A DNA stretch of 64,000 bases from Shinella yambaruensis (GTDB lineage Bacteria; Pseudomonadota; Alphaproteobacteria; Rhizobiales; Rhizobiaceae): assembly GCF_022899355.1 (NCBI RefSeq), contig NZ_JALJCK010000021.1, positions 1 through 64,000 of the forward strand. The letters are read 5' to 3'. Shown piece by piece: positions 51,920 through 62,193 of this stretch (positions are counted from its first letter, which is position 1; each line of letters begins with the position of its first letter). The notes under the pieces are model-generated. The model had not been told where the DNA came from. It saw only the letters and a program-made list of their open reading frames with translations, and did not search any database. The position numbers and the translations under genes were made by a program.

Positions 51920-52573
51920 ATGCCGAAAGTTGGAATGGAGCCGGTGCGCCGCAAGGCGCTGGTGGACGCGACGCTGAGGGCGGTCGGCGACCATGGCTCG
52001 CTGGCCGTCACCATGTCGGAGATCGCCCGCCATGCCGGCGTCTCCCCGGCGCTTGCCCATCACTATTTCGGATCCAAGGAACAGCTCGTCATCGAGACGA
52101 TCCGCAGCCTCCTGCGCCAGCTGCGCGCCGATGTGGTGGCGGCGCTGGCGGCGGCGACGACGCCGCGTGAACGCCTCTCGGCGATCATCCGGGTCAACTT
52201 CCAGGCGCACCAGTTCGCGCCCGAGACGGTCGCGGCCTGGCTTGCCTTCTACACCGAGGCCCAGCGTTCCGAGGCGGTGCGGCGCCTGCTCGTCGTCTAT
52301 GCGCGGCGGCTGAACTCCAACCTGCTGTCGAGCCTCAAGCCGCTCTGCCCCGCCGGGACCGCCGGGGAGATCGCCGACGGGGCGGCGGCGATGATCGACG
52401 GGCTCTATCTGCGGCAGGGGCTGAAATCGGCGCCGGTCAGCATCGAATCCTCGATCGCGCTGACCGAGAGTTACGTGCAGGCGCAACTGGCGGCGGCGGG
52501 TGCGGCCGGCGCCGTCGCAGGATCGCCCCCGCCCGCCGCAAGGCGGCGGCCTCCCGCCGCCGCGCCGAGGTAG
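51920..52573 (+). CDS. betI: BetI, choline-responsive TetR repressor
   Basis: The 217-residue TetR-family protein has the BetI N terminus (MPKVGMEPVRRKALVDATLRAV), an HTH in MSEIARHAGVSPALAHHYFGSKEQL, and an all-helical ligand domain (FAPETVAAWLAFYTEAQRS, AMIDGLYLRQGL). BetI represses the bet genes until choline binds. It is first in betI-betC-betB, with a putative operator upstream. The C-terminal 30 residues are Ala/Pro/Arg rich and look like an extension. Confidence 0.94.
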   Translation: MPKVGMEPVRRKALVDATLRAVGDHGSLAVTMSEIARHAGVSPALAHHYFGSKEQLVIETIRSLLRQLRADVVAALAAATTPRERLSAIIRVNFQAHQFAPETVAAWLAFYTEAQRSEAVRRLLVVYARRLNSNLLSSLKPLCPAGTAGEIADGAAAMIDGLYLRQGLKSAPVSIESSIALTESYVQAQLAAAGAAGAVAGSPPPAARRRPPAAAPR

Positions 52574-52613
52574 AACCGTCCAAAGCTTCGTTTCCCCCTT
52601 CAAGGATCCGCCC

Positions 52614-54143
52614 GTGACCGCCAGCAAGCCCAACATCCTGATCATCATGGTCGACCAGCTCAACGGGAAGTTCTTCCCGGACGGGCCGGCCGACTTCCTG
52701 CATGCGCCGCACATGAAGGCGCTCGCCGCGCGCTCGGCGCGGTTCCGCAACAACTACACCTCCTCGCCGCTCTGTGCGCCCGCCCGCGCCTCCTTCATGG
52801 CCGGGCAGTTGCCGAGCCGCACGCGGGTCTACGACAATGCCGCCGAATACATTTCCTCGATCCCGACCTTCGCGCATCACCTGCGCCGCGCCGGCTACTA
52901 CACGGCGCTGTCGGGCAAGATGCACTTCGTCGGGCCGGACCAGCTGCACGGTTTCGAGGAGCGGCTGACGACGGACATCTATCCGGCCGATTTCGGCTGG
53001 ACGCCGGACTACCGCAAGCCCGGCGAGCGCATCGACTGGTGGTATCACAACATGGGATCGGTGACGGGCGCGGGCGTCGCCGAGATCACCAACCAGATGG
53101 AATATGACGACGAGGTCGCCTTCCTCGCGGGTCAGAAGCTCTACCAGCTCTCCCGCGAGAACGACGACGCGGCCCGGCGCCCCTGGTGCCTCGCCGTCTC
53201 CTTCACGCATCCGCACGATCCCTATGTGGCGCGCCGGAAGTTCTGGGACCTCTACGAGGACTGCGAGCACCTCCTGCCCGAGGTCGGCATGCTGGAGGAG
53301 CAGGATCCGCACTCCGCCCGCATCCTCGCCTCCTGCGACTACGCCAAGTTCGCCATCAGCGGCGAGGACGTGCGCCGCTCGCGCCAGGCCTATTTCGCCA
53401 ACATCTCCTATCTCGACGAGAAGGTCGGCGAACTCGTCGACACGCTCACGCGCACCCGCATGCTGGACGACACGCTGATCCTGTTCTGCTCGGACCATGG
53501 CGACATGCTCGGCGAGCGCGGCCTGTGGTTCAAGATGAACTTCTTCGAGGGTTCGGCCCGCGTGCCGCTGATGATCGCCGGCCCGGGCGTCGCCCCCGGC
53601 CTGCATCTCGCGCCGACGTCGAACCTCGACGTGACGCCGACGCTGTGCGACCTCGCCGGCATCTCCATGGACGAGGTGATGCCCTGGACGGACGGCGAAA
53701 GCCTGCTGCCCGTCATCAACGGCGCGGAGCGGACCGCGCCGGTGCTGATGGAATATGCGGCGGAGGCCTCCTATGCGCCCATCGTCGGCATTCGCGAGGG
53801 CAAGTGGAAATACATCCACTGCGAACTCGACCCGGAGCAGCTTTACGATCTGGAGGCCGATCCGCTCGAACTGACGAACCTTGCGACGTCGGACGATCCC
53901 GTCGTCAGGACGACGCTGGAGGCCTTCCGGCAGATGCGCGAGGCGCGCTGGGACATGGCCGCCTTCGACGCGAGCGTACGCGAGAGCCAGGCGCGGCGCT
54001 GGGTGGTCTACGAGGCGCTGCGCAACGGCGCCTATTATCCCTGGGACCACCAGCCGCTGCAGAAGGCCTCCGAGCGCTACATGCGCAACCACATGAACCT
54101 CGACAATCTCGAGGAATCCAAACGCTATCCGCGGGGAGAATGA
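52614..54143 (+). CDS. betC: Choline sulfatase
   Basis: BetC hydrolyses choline-O-sulfate to choline and sulfate. The 509-residue sulfatase starts with GTG at 52614 and has metal ligands D14/Q15 in MVDQLNG, and the formylglycine motif with C54 in [14 protein letters not shown]. Other sulfatase segments include [36 protein letters not shown] and the C-terminal choline-sulfatase domain. Gene order betI-betC-betB-betA is typical for rhizobia. The betB gene begins one base after its stop codon. Confidence 0.95.
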   Translation: MTASKPNILIIMVDQLNGKFFPDGPADFLHAPHMKALAARSARFRNNYTSSPLCAPARASFMAGQLPSRTRVYDNAAEYISSIPTFAHHLRRAGYYTALSGKMHFVGPDQLHGFEERLTTDIYPADFGWTPDYRKPGERIDWWYHNMGSVTGAGVAEITNQMEYDDEVAFLAGQKLYQLSRENDDAARRPWCLAVSFTHPHDPYVARRKFWDLYEDCEHLLPEVGMLEEQDPHSARILASCDYAKFAISGEDVRRSRQAYFANISYLDEKVGELVDTLTRTRMLDDTLILFCSDHGDMLGERGLWFKMNFFEGSARVPLMIAGPGVAPGLHLAPTSNLDVTPTLCDLAGISMDEVMPWTDGESLLPVINGAERTAPVLMEYAAEASYAPIVGIREGKWKYIHCELDPEQLYDLEADPLELTNLATSDDPVVRTTLEAFRQMREARWDMAAFDASVRESQARRWVVYEALRNGAYYPWDHQPLQKASERYMRNHMNLDNLEESKRYPRGE

Positions 54144-54144
54144 G

Positions 54145-55608
54145 ATGAAAGCCCAACCGAAAGCCTCGCACTTCATCGACGGCGACTATGTGGAAGACGC
54201 CGCCGGCACGCCCTTCGACAGCATCTACCCCGCCACCGGCGAGGTGATCGCGCGCCTCCACGCCGCAACGCCCGCCATCGTCGAGAAGGCCATCGCCTCG
54301 GCCAAGCGCGCCCAGAAGGAATGGGCGGCGATGAGCCCCACGGCGCGCGGCCGCATCCTGAAGCGGGCGGCGGAGATCATGCGCGAGAGGAACCGCGAGC
54401 TTTCCGAGCTGGAGACGCTCGACACCGGCAAGCCGATCCAGGAGACCATCGTCGCCGATCCGACCTCGGGCGCCGACGCCTTCGAATTCTTCGGCGGCAT
54501 CGCGGCCGCCGGCCTCAACGGCGACTATATCCCGCTCGGACAGGACTTCGCCTTCACCAAGCGCGTGCCGCTCGGCGTGTGCGTCGGCATCGGCGCCTGG
54601 AACTATCCGCAGCAGATCGCCTGCTGGAAGGGCGCGCCGGCGCTCGTCTGCGGCAACGCCATGGTCTTCAAGCCCTCGGAGAACACGCCGCTCGGCGCGC
54701 TGAAGATCGCGGAGATCCTCGTGGAAGCCGGCCTGCCGAAGGGGCTCTACAACGTCATCCAAGGCGACCGGTCGACCGGGCCGCTGCTCGTCAACCACAA
54801 GGACGTCGCCAAGGTCTCGCTGACCGGCTCCGTGCCGACGGGCAAGAAGGTCGCCGGCGCCGCCGCTGCCGACCTCAAGCATGTCACGATGGAGCTCGGC
54901 GGCAAGTCGCCGCTCATCGTCTTCGACGACGCCGATCTCGAAAGCGCCATCGGCGGGGCGATGCTCGGCAACTTCTATTCGACCGGGCAGGTCTGCTCGA
55001 ACGGCACCCGCGTCTTCGTGCAGAAGGGCATCAAGGACAGGTTCCTGTCGCGTCTCAAGGAGCGCACGGAAAGGATCGTCATCGGCGACCCGATGGACGA
55101 GGCGACGCAGCTCGGCCCGATGGTCTCCAGGGCCCAGCGCGACAAGGTTCTGGACTATATCGAGAAGGGCAAGGCGGAAGGCGCGACGCTTCTGACCGGC
55201 GGCGGCATTCCGAACGACGTGTCGGGCGACGGCACCTACATCCAGCCGACCGTCTTTGCCGACGTCACCGACGACATGACCATCGCCCGCGAAGAGATTT
55301 TCGGCCCCGTCATGTGCGTGCTCGACTTCGACGGCGAGGACGAGGTGATCGCCCGCGGCAACGCCACCGAATTCGGCCTCTCCGGCGGCGTCTTCACGGC
55401 GGACATCACCCGCGCCCACCGCGTCGTCGACCAGCTCGAAGCCGGCACGCTCTGGATCAACACCTATAACCTAGCCCCCGTGGAAATCCCCTTCGGCGGC
55501 TCCAAGCAATCCGGCTTCGGCCGCGAGAACTCGCTGGCCGCGCTGGAGCACTATTCCGAGCTGAAGACGGTGTACGTGTCGATGGGCAAGGTCGAGGCGC
55601 CGTATTGA
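54145..55608 (+). CDS. betB: Betaine-aldehyde dehydrogenase
   Basis: BetB oxidises betaine aldehyde to glycine betaine with NAD+. The 487-residue ALDH has catalytic C284 in [12 protein letters not shown]250 in [13 protein letters not shown] and N153 in [10 protein letters not shown], plus the NAD-binding [11 protein letters not shown]. Length is standard. The gene directly follows betC. After its stop there is an antisense toxin-antitoxin pair before betA. Confidence 0.96.
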   Translation: MKAQPKASHFIDGDYVEDAAGTPFDSIYPATGEVIARLHAATPAIVEKAIASAKRAQKEWAAMSPTARGRILKRAAEIMRERNRELSELETLDTGKPIQETIVADPTSGADAFEFFGGIAAAGLNGDYIPLGQDFAFTKRVPLGVCVGIGAWNYPQQIACWKGAPALVCGNAMVFKPSENTPLGALKIAEILVEAGLPKGLYNVIQGDRSTGPLLVNHKDVAKVSLTGSVPTGKKVAGAAAADLKHVTMELGGKSPLIVFDDADLESAIGGAMLGNFYSTGQVCSNGTRVFVQKGIKDRFLSRLKERTERIVIGDPMDEATQLGPMVSRAQRDKVLDYIEKGKAEGATLLTGGGIPNDVSGDGTYIQPTVFADVTDDMTIAREEIFGPVMCVLDFDGEDEVIARGNATEFGLSGGVFTADITRAHRVVDQLEAGTLWINTYNLAPVEIPFGGSKQSGFGRENSLAALEHYSELKTVYVSMGKVEAPY

Positions 55609-55618
55609 GATGGGCGCC

Positions 55619-55981
55619 TCAGTCCGCCACGACCACGACGAGGTCATCGAGATCGACCCTCAGAGCCTTCGCGATGCGCTTGAGCACGTCGACGGAGCCG
55701 GTTTTCTTGCCGGCTTCGATCTCGGAGAGGTAGGGCTGGGAGATACCGGCGGCTTCGGCGAGCTCGGAGACCGTAAAGCCGCGATAATTCCGGAACGTGC
55801 GGATGCGGCTGTCGGTTTCCCAAAGCTCGTAGACGAGTTCGGCCGGCCATGTTTCTTCACCCGCCCGCACACGCGCCATGATTCGCTCTGCCGCGATCGT
55901 GTCGAGAAGGTCCTCGTAGTCGTCTTCCGGCACGAGGACATAGGACTGTCCGTCGATCACGGTCTTGCGCACCTCGCCCAT
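55619..55981 (-). CDS. Xre-family antitoxin
   Basis: The 120-residue protein has an N-terminal partner-binding part (TVIDGQSYVLVPEDDYEDLLD) and a C-terminal HTH (FTVSELAEAAGISQPYLSEIEAGKK). It starts 3 bases after the RelE-like toxin stop codon. Toxin-first order is that of HigBA-like modules. It should repress its own operon. Confidence 0.87.
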   Translation of the reverse strand: MGEVRKTVIDGQSYVLVPEDDYEDLLDTIAAERIMARVRAGEETWPAELVYELWETDSRIRTFRNYRGFTVSELAEAAGISQPYLSEIEAGKKTGSVDVLKRIAKALRVDLDDLVVVVAD

Positions 55982-55984
55982 TGT

Positions 55985-56230
55985 TCACTCCTTGTAGATA
56001 CCGCCGCGCGGCCCAACTTCGACGACGATAACCAATGCCGTTTGCTCATCGATGATAACGCGATCGTCGCCGACACGAATGCGCAGAAGCGCGCTCCCCT
56101 TGAGCTTCTTGACGTCGACGACGTCGCCGCGCGCGAACGCATCGACCTTGGACCGGATGGCCGTCCGTCGCTTCGGCTGCATTCGGTCCAGAACCTTTGT
56201 GGCAGCCTTGGAATACTGCACCACCTTCAT
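55985..56230 (-). CDS. RelE/ParE-superfamily toxin
   Basis: The 81-residue protein has the RelE-like core MKVVQYSKAATKVLDRMQPKRRTAIRSKV (segment names only; family by pattern), KKLKGSALLRIRVGDDRVII and ends VVEVGPRGGIYKE. It sits antisense to and between betB and betA, transcribed toward betB. Activity (mRNA cleavage or gyrase inhibition) is not determined. Confidence 0.86.
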   Translation of the reverse strand: MKVVQYSKAATKVLDRMQPKRRTAIRSKVDAFARGDVVDVKKLKGSALLRIRVGDDRVIIDEQTALVIVVEVGPRGGIYKE

Positions 56231-56281
56231 TCCAAGATTATAGCAAATAGCTATACTCCAATCAACCAGCGGTAACAGGCC

Positions 56282-57934
56282 ATGACCAACGCAGACTACA
56301 TCATCATCGGCTCCGGCTCCGCCGGATCGGCGCTCGCCTATCGCCTCTCGGAGGACGGCAGGCATACGGTCATGGTGCTGGAATATGGCGGGTCGGATAT
56401 CGGGCCGTTCATCCAGATGCCGGCGGCGCTCGCCTGGCCGATGAGCATGAAGCGCTACAACTGGGGCTATCTCTCCGAGCCCGAGCCGAACCTCAACAAC
56501 CGGCGCATCACCGCGCCGCGCGGGAAGGTGATCGGCGGGTCCTCCTCCATCAACGGCCTCGTCTATGTGCGCGGCCATGCCGAGGACTTCAACCGCTGGG
56601 AGGAGCTCGGCGCGCAGGGCTGGGCCTATGCGGACGTGCTGCCCTACTACAAGCGCATGGAGACCTCGCATGGCGGCGAAGCCGGCTGGCGCGGCACCGA
56701 CGGGCCGCTGCACGTGCGGCGCGGGCCGGTGACCAACCCGCTCTTCCACGCCTTCATCCAGGCCGGGCAGCAGGCGGGTTTCGAGCTGACGGACGACTAT
56801 AACGGCTCCAAGCAGGAAGGCTTCGGCCTGATGGAGCAGACGATCCACAACGGTCGGCGCTGGTCGGCGGCGAACGCTTATCTGCGCCCCGCCATGAAGC
56901 GGCCGAACGTCTCGCTCGTGCGCTGCTTCGCGCGGAAGATCGTCATCGAGAACGGCCGGGCCGTCGGCGTCGAGATCGAGCGGGGCGGCAGGATCGAGGT
57001 GGTGAAGGCGAACCGCGAGGTCATCGTCTCCGCCTCCTCCTTCAACTCGCCGAAGCTCCTGATGCTCTCCGGCATCGGCCCGGGGCAGCACCTGAAGGAC
57101 ATGGGGATCGAGGTGAAGGTCGACCGGCCGGGCGTCGGCGCCAACCTGCAGGACCACATGGAGTTCTACTTCCAGCAGATCTCGACGAAGCCCGTCTCGC
57201 TCTATTCCTGGCTGCCGTGGTTCTGGCAGGGAGTGGCAGGCGCGCAGTGGCTTGTCTCCAAGGGCGGGCTCGGCGCCTCCAACCAGTTCGAGGCCTGCGC
57301 CTTCCTGCGCTCGGGACCGGGGCTGAGGCAGCCGGACATCCAGTACCACTTCCTGCCCGTCGCGATCTCCTATGACGGCAGGGCAGCGGCCAAGAGCCAC
57401 GGTTTCCAGGTGCATGTCGGCTACAACCTGTCGAAGTCGCGCGGCAACGTGACGCTGCGCTCCGCCGATCCGATGGCCGATCCCGTCATCCGCTTCAACT
57501 ACATGAGCCATGAAGAGGACTGGGTAAAGTTCCGCCATTGCGTGCGCCTCACCCGCGAGATCTTCGGCCAGAAGGCCTTCGACGAGTTCCGCGGACCGGA
57601 AATCCAGCCGGGCGCCGCCGTCGAAACGGACGATCAGATCGACGCCTTCCTGCGCGAGCACCTGGAAAGCGCCTACCATCCCTGCGGCACCTGCCGCATG
57701 GGCGCGGCCAGCGACCCGATGGCGGTCGTCGATCCCCAGACCCGCGTCATCGGCGTCGAGGCCCTGCGCGTCGCCGATTCGTCGATCTTCCCGCACGTGA
57801 CCTACGGCAACCTCAACGCGCCGTCGATCATGACCGGCGAGAAGGCGGCCGACCACATCCTGGGCAGGCAGCCCCTCGCCCGCTCCAACCAGGAGCCGTG
57901 GACCAATCCGCGCGCGGCGGTGAGCGACCGATAA
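56282..57934 (+). CDS. betA: Choline dehydrogenase
   Basis: BetA oxidises choline to betaine aldehyde and is membrane-associated. The 550-residue GMC oxidoreductase has the FAD motif [15 protein letters not shown] (9-23), [19 protein letters not shown], and the catalytic His in [17 protein letters not shown]. It is complete. The 673-bp gap after betB holds the toxin-antitoxin pair. The 5' end lies 51 bases from the toxin start, so betA may have its own promoter or be read through from betB. Confidence 0.95.
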   Translation: MTNADYIIIGSGSAGSALAYRLSEDGRHTVMVLEYGGSDIGPFIQMPAALAWPMSMKRYNWGYLSEPEPNLNNRRITAPRGKVIGGSSSINGLVYVRGHAEDFNRWEELGAQGWAYADVLPYYKRMETSHGGEAGWRGTDGPLHVRRGPVTNPLFHAFIQAGQQAGFELTDDYNGSKQEGFGLMEQTIHNGRRWSAANAYLRPAMKRPNVSLVRCFARKIVIENGRAVGVEIERGGRIEVVKANREVIVSASSFNSPKLLMLSGIGPGQHLKDMGIEVKVDRPGVGANLQDHMEFYFQQISTKPVSLYSWLPWFWQGVAGAQWLVSKGGLGASNQFEACAFLRSGPGLRQPDIQYHFLPVAISYDGRAAAKSHGFQVHVGYNLSKSRGNVTLRSADPMADPVIRFNYMSHEEDWVKFRHCVRLTREIFGQKAFDEFRGPEIQPGAAVETDDQIDAFLREHLESAYHPCGTCRMGAASDPMAVVDPQTRVIGVEALRVADSSIFPHVTYGNLNAPSIMTGEKAADHILGRQPLARSNQEPWTNPRAAVSDR

Positions 57935-57964
57935 AAACTTTGGAACCTTGATGGTCGCACGGAA

Positions 57965-57986
57965 TTGAGGCGGGCAATCGCCTCAA
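57965..57986 (+). other. Perfect hairpin directly before a ribosome site
   Basis: TTGAGGCG and CGCCTCAA (8 bp) flank six bases. The structure ends just before the AAGGGGGGAG ribosome site of the 92-residue gene and has no T-tract. It could influence translation or mRNA stability. Confidence 0.4.
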
Positions 57987-57998
57987 AGGGGGGAGCCT

Positions 57999-58277
57999 GT
58001 GGCAACATACAAAAAGGTTTCGCATCGTCATATCCGCAAGGAGACCGACCTCGTCGTCACGCTGATCGAGGGCATCGGCGGCCCCTGCGCCTTCATCACC
58101 GATCCGGCGCAGGCCCGCGACACGATCCCCATTCCCGTGGAAGAGGCGCTCGCCGGCGCAAGGCAGGTGATCGCCGGCGACCCCAGGCCGCGCGACATCG
58201 TCATCGTCGACGAGGACGACCTGTGGGACGACTGCTGGGGCAGGCTCGCGCCGCATCCCGAACGAAATGTCAGATGA
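57999..58277 (+). CDS. Conserved hypothetical protein
   Basis: The 92-residue protein starts with GTG behind a strong GGGGGGAG site. It is acidic toward the end (IVIVDEDDLWDDCWGRL) and contains one cysteine in GGPCAFI. No domain is recognised. Its 3' end overlaps the convergent membrane gene by 8 bases. It may be read from the betA transcript or from its own promoter. Confidence 0.65.
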   Translation: MATYKKVSHRHIRKETDLVVTLIEGIGGPCAFITDPAQARDTIPIPVEEALAGARQVIAGDPRPRDIVIVDEDDLWDDCWGRLAPHPERNVR

Positions 58278-58740
58278 AGGCGATCCAGCGCCCCGCCAGC
58301 ACCACGCCGACCCAGATGACCATCGAAAGCAGCGCCTGCATGCGCAGGGCGGGCGGCGCGCTGTCCGTCGCCATCGCCGCCTGCCAGGCGCCGCGTGCGT
58401 GCAGGACAAGCGCATTGACGATGCCGAGGGCAACGAGCGCGACCTTGACGAGGAAGGCCGGGTTCCCCGCATATTCCTGCGGCCGCACGGAGAAGAGGCA
58501 CAGGCCGGTCGCGAGCGCGGCGACGACGCCGGTCGCCGCGGTGCGCGAGAGCAGCGGGCCGATGGCGGCGATCGGCGCGGCGCGGATGAGGCCGACGAGC
58601 CGCAGGTCGAGCGGCAGGATGGCCCCGACGACGAGGCCGATCGACAGGATATGGGCGGCGTTGACGACGAGATAGAGCGTGCCGGACGCCTTCAGCGCGG
58701 CGGCGACCGGCGTCGTCGAGAGCCAGGCAAGCGCCTCCAT
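58270..58740 (-). CDS. Membrane protein of unknown function
   Basis: The 156-residue protein has about four or five hydrophobic segments (LYLVVNAAHILSIGLVVGAIL, TAATGVVAALATGLCLF, LVKVALVALGIVNALVLH, LLSMVIWVGVVLAGRW). It resembles the four-helix DUF2214/DUF6644-type proteins with a conserved His (NAAHIL), sometimes heme-linked. It begins 10 bases after the DUF6152 gene ends, so they share a transcript. Confidence 0.75.
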   Translation of the reverse strand: MEALAWLSTTPVAAALKASGTLYLVVNAAHILSIGLVVGAILPLDLRLVGLIRAAPIAAIGPLLSRTAATGVVAALATGLCLFSVRPQEYAGNPAFLVKVALVALGIVNALVLHARGAWQAAMATDSAPPALRMQALLSMVIWVGVVLAGRWIAFI

Positions 58741-58750
58741 CCCCGCCCCG

Positions 58751-59134
58751 TCAATTCGTCTCGATGCGCTCGGGATAGATGTCGAAGACCTTTCCGGCGA
58801 CGGTGATGCGCACGGCCTTCATGCGCTTCTCGTTCTGGTCGAGCGAGCGGTTGCCGAGCACGACGATCGCATCGCCCGGCTCCGCCGATCCCTCCACGAA
58901 GCCGGACCGCTGCGTCTGGCGCGGATTGCCGAGTTCGATCCTCCACACGCCGTCCGACGCCGTCTCGACCTCCAGCGAGGGGTGCGGCGGGGCGATCGAG
59001 ACGGTGCGGATCGTTCCGGTGAGTTCGGTCTGCTCTTCCTCGGCCCAGGTCCAGCCGTGATGCGCGAAGGCGGCGAAAGCGGTCATCGACGCGGTGGCGG
59101 CGAGGACGACCATCCGTGTTGTTGCGGCCTGCAT
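58751..59134 (-). CDS. DUF6152-like periplasmic protein
   Basis: The 127-residue protein has a signal peptide (LAATASMTAFAAFAHH, His-His-Gly at the mature start) and an OB-like domain of the DUF6152 type (FAHHGWTWAEEEQTELTGTI, LGNRSLDQNEKRMKAVRI). The N-terminal HH could bind copper. Together with the downstream membrane protein it forms a two-gene unit of unknown role. Confidence 0.75.
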   Translation of the reverse strand: MQAATTRMVVLAATASMTAFAAFAHHGWTWAEEEQTELTGTIRTVSIAPPHPSLEVETASDGVWRIELGNPRQTQRSGFVEGSAEPGDAIVVLGNRSLDQNEKRMKAVRITVAGKVFDIYPERIETN

Positions 59135-59229
59135 GGCGTTCTCCTCTGTCTCTCCTGCCCCGACAGATAGGATACACCCCTGGGCCGGCGAGGCCGTTCA
59201 AGGATAGTTGAACGGCCGCGTCCAAATGA

Positions 59230-59256
59230 AAGGGCCGGGCAATGCGCCCGGCCCTT
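59230..59256 (-). terminator. Intrinsic terminator of the HasA-like/RTX gene
   Basis: An 11-bp GC-rich stem (59230-59240 with 59246-59256) is followed on the minus strand by TTTCATTT. It lies 24 bases past the stop codon. Confidence 0.75.
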
Positions 59257-59279
59257 CCTGCCTGCTTCCGACCGGAGGT

Positions 59280-60200
59280 TCAGAAGAAGAAGAAATCGTT
59301 GGCGTGAAGGTCCGCCTTGTCGATGCCTTCGAGCTTGATGGTGTTCTTGCCGTAGTCGATGATGAGGTCGCCGGACTTTTCCGTGGCGTGCGAGAGCACG
59401 TCGTTGAAGTTCTTCAGCACCGACTTGTCGAGGCGGATCACGTCGCCCTTGGCGCTGCCGGCCTCGAAGTCGGTGATCGTGTCGTTGCCCTGGCCCTTCT
59501 TGAAGATGAAGGTGTCGGCGCCGTTCCCGCCGGTCAGCTTGTCGTTGCCGGCGCCGCCGTCGAGCGTGTCATTGCCGTTGCCGCCCGAAAGCTTGTCGTT
59601 GCCGGCATCGCCGAAGAGCTTGTCATTGCCCGCGCCGCCGGAGATCGTGTCGTTTCCGCCGCCGCCCTTCAGCGTGTCGTTGCCGTTGTTGCCGGAAATC
59701 TTGTCGGCCTTGCCGAAACCGGTGAACGTGTCGTTGCCGGTGCTGCCCGAAAACTCGATGGCATTGGCCTTGAGGATTTTCTGGAGGCTCGTCGTCGCGC
59801 CGCCATCGGTGTTCTTGCCGCCCATGATGTCGCTCAGGATCTTGCCGGCAAGGGTCTTGTCGGTGACGTTGAGGCCGGTGATCTCGATGTCGGACACCGC
59901 CTTGAAGCGCGAGCCGACGAGCTCGACCTTGTCGCCGAAGGTGATGGCCTTTAGCGAGCCGGTGATCTTGTGGGTGGCGAGGTCATAGTCCCACTTCGCC
60001 TTGCCGGCGGTCAGCACGACGCCGTAGTCCTTGAGATTGGTGCTGGCATATTGCGTGCCGCTCATGGCCATCGGGTCGGCGCTGTTGAAGGAGCCGTAGC
60101 CGTCGCGAAGATAGGTCTTGTTGAAGTTGGAGAGGTACGCGGCGAAGTTGATGCCCTTGCCGTCCTTGTTCGCATCCTTGACCGCAATCTTGATCGCCAT
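59280..60200 (-). CDS. HasA-like hemophore domain fused to RTX calcium-binding repeats
   Basis: The 306-residue protein has no Sec signal. Residues 15-150 resemble HasA hemophores: SGTQYAS and a segment [21 protein letters not shown] that aligns with the HasA heme loop; Y72 and H77 match the HasA Tyr-His pair, with a loop three residues shorter. There is no His in the second (H32) loop. Residues 152-231 hold about nine GGxGxDxUx RTX nonapeptides. The C terminus ends DFFFF, the acidic-then-hydrophobic end of type I secretion substrates. No secretion genes are beside it. Heme binding is inferred. Confidence 0.7.
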   Translation of the reverse strand: MAIKIAVKDANKDGKGINFAAYLSNFNKTYLRDGYGSFNSADPMAMSGTQYASTNLKDYGVVLTAGKAKWDYDLATHKITGSLKAITFGDKVELVGSRFKAVSDIEITGLNVTDKTLAGKILSDIMGGKNTDGGATTSLQKILKANAIEFSGSTGNDTFTGFGKADKISGNNGNDTLKGGGGNDTISGGAGNDKLFGDAGNDKLSGGNGNDTLDGGAGNDKLTGGNGADTFIFKKGQGNDTITDFEAGSAKGDVIRLDKSVLKNFNDVLSHATEKSGDLIIDYGKNTIKLEGIDKADLHANDFFFF

Positions 60201-60280
60201 TTTCCTCGTTCCTTCCTGTCGGGCACCCATGCGCCCCGATACTTGAATTCGACATTCAGCTATTAAATCTGATTTTTGCT

Positions 60281-60295
60281 GTCAAGTTTTTTGAC
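60281..60295. promoter_or_regulatory. Inverted repeat between HasA-like gene and cysH
   Basis: GTCAA-GTTTT-TTGAC is an exact 5-bp inverted repeat in the divergent intergenic region. It may be a regulator site or chance. Confidence 0.3.
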
Positions 60296-60442
60296 GGCCG
60301 GGAAAGGCGGCAGGATTTCTGCCCGTGGCGCGAGATGGAGAGATATTTGCTCCCGCGCCGACATTTCAGAAATCCGTTTTGCTGTCTCGGGCCGGGCAAG
60401 GCTGCGATAATCCGGCAACTTCTCGCAAAGGCATGGAATGGA

Positions 60443-61192
60443 ATGACTGCTCTCACCGGAAACGGGACCGCGCAGGCCCTCAATGACAAACTCGCCGAAC
60501 TCGACCTTGCCGGACGCCTCGCGCTGGTGGCCGGGCTTGGCGGGCGTTCCGTCTTCACCACCAGCCTCGGCATCGAGGACCAGGTGATCACGGCGGCCAT
60601 CGGCGCCGAGCGCCTCGGCATCGACGTCGTGACGCTGCAGACCGGCCGCCTCTTCAAGGAGACCGTCGACCTCATCGACGAGACCGAGGACCAGTACGGC
60701 ATCACCATCACGCGTTATCATCCCCGCCAGGACGATATCGACGCCTATGCCGCGCAATACGGCCTCAACGGCTTCTACGAGAGCGTCGAGGCACGCCACG
60801 CCTGTTGCGGCGTGCGCAAGCTGAAGCCGCTTGCGCGCGCACTCGAAGGGGCATCCTTCTGGATCACCGGCCTTCGCCGCGGCCAGTCCGGCAACCGTGC
60901 CGACACGCCGTTCGCGGAGTTCGACGCCGAGCGCGGCCTGATCAAGATCAACCCGCTGGCCGACTGGGACATCGAGCGCATCAAGGCCTATGTCGCCGAC
61001 AATGCGGTTCCGGTGAACCCGATGCACCGGCGCGGCTATCCCTCGATCGGCTGCGAGCCCTGTACGCGCGCCATCAAGCCCGGCGAGCCCGAGCGCGCCG
61101 GCCGCTGGTGGTGGGAGAACGACGAGAAGCGCGAATGCGGCCTGCATGTGCCGGAATCGGCGATCCCCTCCCTCGAATCGAGCGCCCTTTAA
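60443..61192 (+). CDS. cysH: Assimilatory APS/PAPS reductase
   Basis: CysH reduces activated sulfate to sulfite. The 249-residue protein has the PP-loop fold ([12 protein letters not shown]) and the cluster ligands C121-C122 ([10 protein letters not shown]) and C204/C207 (IGCEPCTRA), which mark the [4Fe-4S] adenylyl-sulfate (APS) reductase type, plus catalytic C232 in KRECGLH. Rhizobial enzymes of this type use APS. The ATG at 60443 was chosen for length. It leads cysH-cysD-cysN. Confidence 0.94.
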   Translation: MTALTGNGTAQALNDKLAELDLAGRLALVAGLGGRSVFTTSLGIEDQVITAAIGAERLGIDVVTLQTGRLFKETVDLIDETEDQYGITITRYHPRQDDIDAYAAQYGLNGFYESVEARHACCGVRKLKPLARALEGASFWITGLRRGQSGNRADTPFAEFDAERGLIKINPLADWDIERIKAYVADNAVPVNPMHRRGYPSIGCEPCTRAIKPGEPERAGRWWWENDEKRECGLHVPESAIPSLESSAL

Positions 61193-61238
61193 AGTTCATC
61201 CGCCCCGAGGGGCGCAGAAATCCGGAGTACCCCCTTTC

Positions 61239-62192
61239 ATGTCCGATATCCGTCCCGAAGCGGAAGCGAAGCACAGCGCAACGCAGAAGCCGCCGCTCGA
61301 TCCGCATCTGAAGGCGCTGGAAAACGAGGCGATCCACATCTTCCGCGAGGTGGCCGCCGAATTCGAGCGGCCGGTCATGCTCTATTCGATCGGCAAGGAT
61401 TCCTCGGTCCTCCTGCATCTCGCGCGCAAGGCCTTCTATCCGGGCCGGGTGCCCTTCCCGCTGCTGCACGTCAACACGGGCTGGAAGTTCGCCGAGATGA
61501 TCGCCTTCCGCGACAAGATCGTGAAGGACTACGATCTCGACCTGATCGAGCACATCAACCCGCGCGGCGCGGCGGAGAACGTCACGCCCTTCACGCACGG
61601 CTCGGCGCTCTATACCGACATCATGAAGACCGAGGCGCTGCGCCAGGCGCTCGACGCCGGCAAGTTCGACGCGGCCTTCGGCGGCGCGCGGCGCGACGAG
61701 GAAGCCTCGCGCGCCAAGGAACGCATCTACTCCTTCCGCACGCCCGACCACCGCTGGGACCCGCGCAACCAGCGCCCGGAGCTGTGGAACATCTACAACG
61801 GCATGATCCGCAACGGCGAGAGCGTGCGCGCCTTCCCGCTGTCCAACTGGACCGAGGTCGACATCTGGCGCTACATCCAGGCCGAGGACATCCCGATCGT
61901 GCCGCTCTATTTCGCGGAAAAGCGCCCCTATGTGGAGCGCGACGGCATGATGATCCTGGCCGAGGACCCGCGGCTCGAACTGCTTCCCGGCGAAGTGAAG
62001 CAGGAAGGCGTCATCCGCTTCCGCACGCTCGGCTGCTTCCCGCTGACCGGCGCCATCCGCTCCACCGCCACGACGCTCGACGACATCATCGCCGAGCTGG
62101 AGACGGCCACCGTCTCCGAACGCCAGGGCCGCGCGATCGACCGCGACCAGTCCGGCTCCATGGAAAAGAAGAAACGCGAAGGGTATTTCTGA
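61239..62192 (+). CDS. cysD: Sulfate adenylyltransferase subunit 2
   Basis: CysD with CysN forms APS from sulfate and ATP. The 317-residue protein has the PP-loop motif [34 protein letters not shown], and [12 protein letters not shown]. The ATG at 61239 has GGAG upstream. It is immediately followed by cysN. Confidence 0.96.
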   Translation: MSDIRPEAEAKHSATQKPPLDPHLKALENEAIHIFREVAAEFERPVMLYSIGKDSSVLLHLARKAFYPGRVPFPLLHVNTGWKFAEMIAFRDKIVKDYDLDLIEHINPRGAAENVTPFTHGSALYTDIMKTEALRQALDAGKFDAAFGGARRDEEASRAKERIYSFRTPDHRWDPRNQRPELWNIYNGMIRNGESVRAFPLSNWTEVDIWRYIQAEDIPIVPLYFAEKRPYVERDGMMILAEDPRLELLPGEVKQEGVIRFRTLGCFPLTGAIRSTATTLDDIIAELETATVSERQGRAIDRDQSGSMEKKKREGYF

Positions 62193-62193
62193 G

